A stretch of 22,538 nucleotides of DNA, from assembly GCA_002363575.1 (NCBI GenBank), contig DEWI01000014.1:1-22538 (forward strand), read 5' to 3'. Both the position numbers and the translations under genes were made by a program. Positions 21,449-22,538 of this stretch are shown in pieces. The DNA comes from Verrucomicrobia bacterium UBA3214 (GTDB taxonomy: Bacteria; Verrucomicrobiota; Kiritimatiellia; RFP12; UBA1067). Position 1 is the first letter of the stretch, and each line of letters opens with the position of its first letter. Below the pieces are notes generated by a model that was given only the letters and a program-made list of their open reading frames with translations, did not search any database and had not been told where the DNA came from.

Positions 21449-22522
21449 TCACGCCATCTGCGAGATTTTCGAGGCGATTTCCGATTCTGTATCGGTCTGG
21501 GAAGCGATCAAGTCGGCGATCTGGCCAATTGCATTCTGCAACGCTTCGATGATCGCGTTAAGCTCTTCTTCGCTCTCTTCGAGACGGCGCTTGAGCTCCT
21601 GCATGATCTTCTCGACCTCCTGCACGTCGGCCTGCGCCATGTCGGCCTTGTAGCCGAGCGCCGTGGTCGTGGCGCCTGTGGCGATGTTGGCGACGGTGAG
21701 GCCGGTGCCGACGACCGCGACGGCCGTCTGCACGGATTTCGCGACGGCGCTGATCGTATCCGCTGCGGCTTTTGCGGCGGTGACCGCTCCGGAGACCATG
21801 CCGCCGACGCTGAGGCCGCCGCCGATCAGGATCAAGGAGAGGTTGATGATGAGCGAGGAGGCGAGCTTGGACTTCTCGCTGTTCAGGCCGTAAGTCTCCT
21901 GCAGATGCTTGGCGAGGGCCTCGACGAGATCGTCCATCGCGCCCGTCTCGTTCATGACGAGGGAAGTGACGGCGACGGCGGCGCCGGCCCACGCGAAGAC
22001 GGCCGCGGTGCCCATGGTCACGACGGTGGTGACGATGGCGGCGACGACGGAGAAGATCGCGCCGAGCCAGGAGAGGATGCGGCTTGCCTTGCGGGCCTTG
22101 GCGGCGTCCTCCATCTTCTTGAGCGACTCGTTGATCTTGGCCTTGCGCTCCTTGTGCTCGATTTCGAGCGAGTTCTTGTTGGTCTCGATGCGGTCCTTGG
22201 CGAGTTCGGCCTGGCGCTCGTCGTTGTCGAGCTGGAGGTAGGCGAGGAGCTTCTCGAGGTTGGCCTCGATGGCCTTCGGATCCGCGGGATTGTCGAGCAC
22301 CGGGATTCCTGTGGCGCCGGTGGGCTTGCCCGTCTCGCCGACGGTCGAATTGTCGGCCACGGTTTTCACGGTGACGCCGCGACCGCCCAGGATCGCCGCG
22401 ACGTCTCTGACCACTTCGGTGGTCTTCTGGGAAACGCCGGCACCGGTGGCGAAGTCGGCGGCCTGATTGGTGTAAACAGGGCGCTGCGGAGCCTGCTGAT
22501 TGACGTTGGGTATCTCTGCCAT
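21449..22522 (-). CDS. sctE: SctE-like T3SS translocator (IpaB/YopB/SseC family)
   Basis: The 357-residue product has no signal peptide. It has a polar N terminus (1-85), a coiled-coil helix rich in Glu/Lys (about 86-146, for example LEIEHKERKAKINESLKKME), a first hydrophobic hairpin (149-190, ILSWLGAIFSVVAAIVTTVV), a linker helix MDDLVEALAKHLQETYG (196-212), a second hydrophobic stretch (222-247, LIINLSLILIGGGLSVGGMV), further Ala/Val/Thr-rich helices, and a C-terminal coiled coil (300-345). This order is characteristic of large T3SS translocators that insert into host membranes to form the pore. It is smaller than IpaB but close to YopB (about 400). GAAAGGAG lies 8 bases before the ATG at 22522. 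No LcrH/SycD-type chaperone gene is visible; it may lie upstream, outside the window. Confidence 0.72.
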   Translation of the reverse strand: MAEIPNVNQQAPQRPVYTNQAADFATGAGVSQKTTEVVRDVAAILGGRGVTVKTVADNSTVGETGKPTGATGIPVLDNPADPKAIEANLEKLLAYLQLDNDERQAELAKDRIETNKNSLEIEHKERKAKINESLKKMEDAAKARKASRILSWLGAIFSVVAAIVTTVVTMGTAAVFAWAGAAVAVTSLVMNETGAMDDLVEALAKHLQETYGLNSEKSKLASSLIINLSLILIGGGLSVGGMVSGAVTAAKAAADTISAVAKSVQTAVAVVGTGLTVANIATGATTTALGYKADMAQADVQEVEKIMQELKRRLEESEEELNAIIEALQNAIGQIADLIASQTDTESEIASKISQMA

Positions 22523-22538
22523 GATGTTGTCTCCTTTC

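Overview
The window is GC-rich (by eye about 60-65% G+C), densely coding bacterial DNA. All genes are chromosomal in character; I see no insertion sequence, phage gene, CRISPR array, rRNA or tRNA. A Gram-negative envelope is implied by several lipoprotein signal peptides, a cluster that includes LpoB-like and YcfL-like proteins, nucleotide-sugar genes, and genes resembling type III secretion (T3SS) translocators. The combination of T3SS translocators, a repeat protein of the 'G-x-Q-x-G-x-x-N' type and a shikimate kinase-EPSP synthase fusion would suit a member of the PVC group (Kiritimatiellota, Lentisphaerota or Verrucomicrobiota). That placement is an inference and is not proven by any marker here.

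Layout. (1) Positions 1-4107, minus strand: gmd and fcl (GDP-mannose to GDP-L-fucose), followed after 10 bases by a long reading frame that leaves the window. It resembles a polyketide-synthase acyltransferase plus dehydratase whose catalytic residues are replaced. (2) Positions 4108-4451: a divergent intergenic region with two outward-facing extended -10 promoters and a 17-bp tandem repeat. (3) Positions 4452-6109, plus strand: rph (RNase PH) overlapping a family 2 glycosyltransferase. (4) Positions 6207-14879, plus strand: an eight-gene envelope cluster. It runs YcfL-like lipoprotein, LpoB-like lipoprotein, FlgT/CsgG-like protein, a large secreted coiled-coil protein, a strong terminator hairpin, a secreted TPR protein, a diverged paralogue of the coiled-coil protein, a repeat surface protein and a COG3014-type lipoprotein. 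(5) Positions 14905-16422, plus: a single-chain shikimate kinase-EPSP synthase. (6) Positions 16444-22522, minus strand: an apparent operon starting with an SctE-like translocator, then an SctB-like protein with a very long coiled-coil insertion, four tandem paralogues resembling EspA-type filament or tip proteins, and finally tcdA, whose GTG start overlaps the last of them.

How the genes may work together. Region 6 looks like the secreted, host-contacting part of a T3SS without its basal body: two membrane-inserting translocators plus four alternative or co-assembling tip or filament subunits. Region 4 looks like an outer-membrane and periplasmic assembly centred on LpoB/CsgG/FlgT-type folds. 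Regions 1 and 3 together supply GDP-fucose and a glycosyltransferase for a surface glycan or glycolipid. The strongest candidates for something undescribed are the four-paralogue EspA-like array with its oversized SctB partner, and the catalytically stripped acyltransferase-dehydratase protein.
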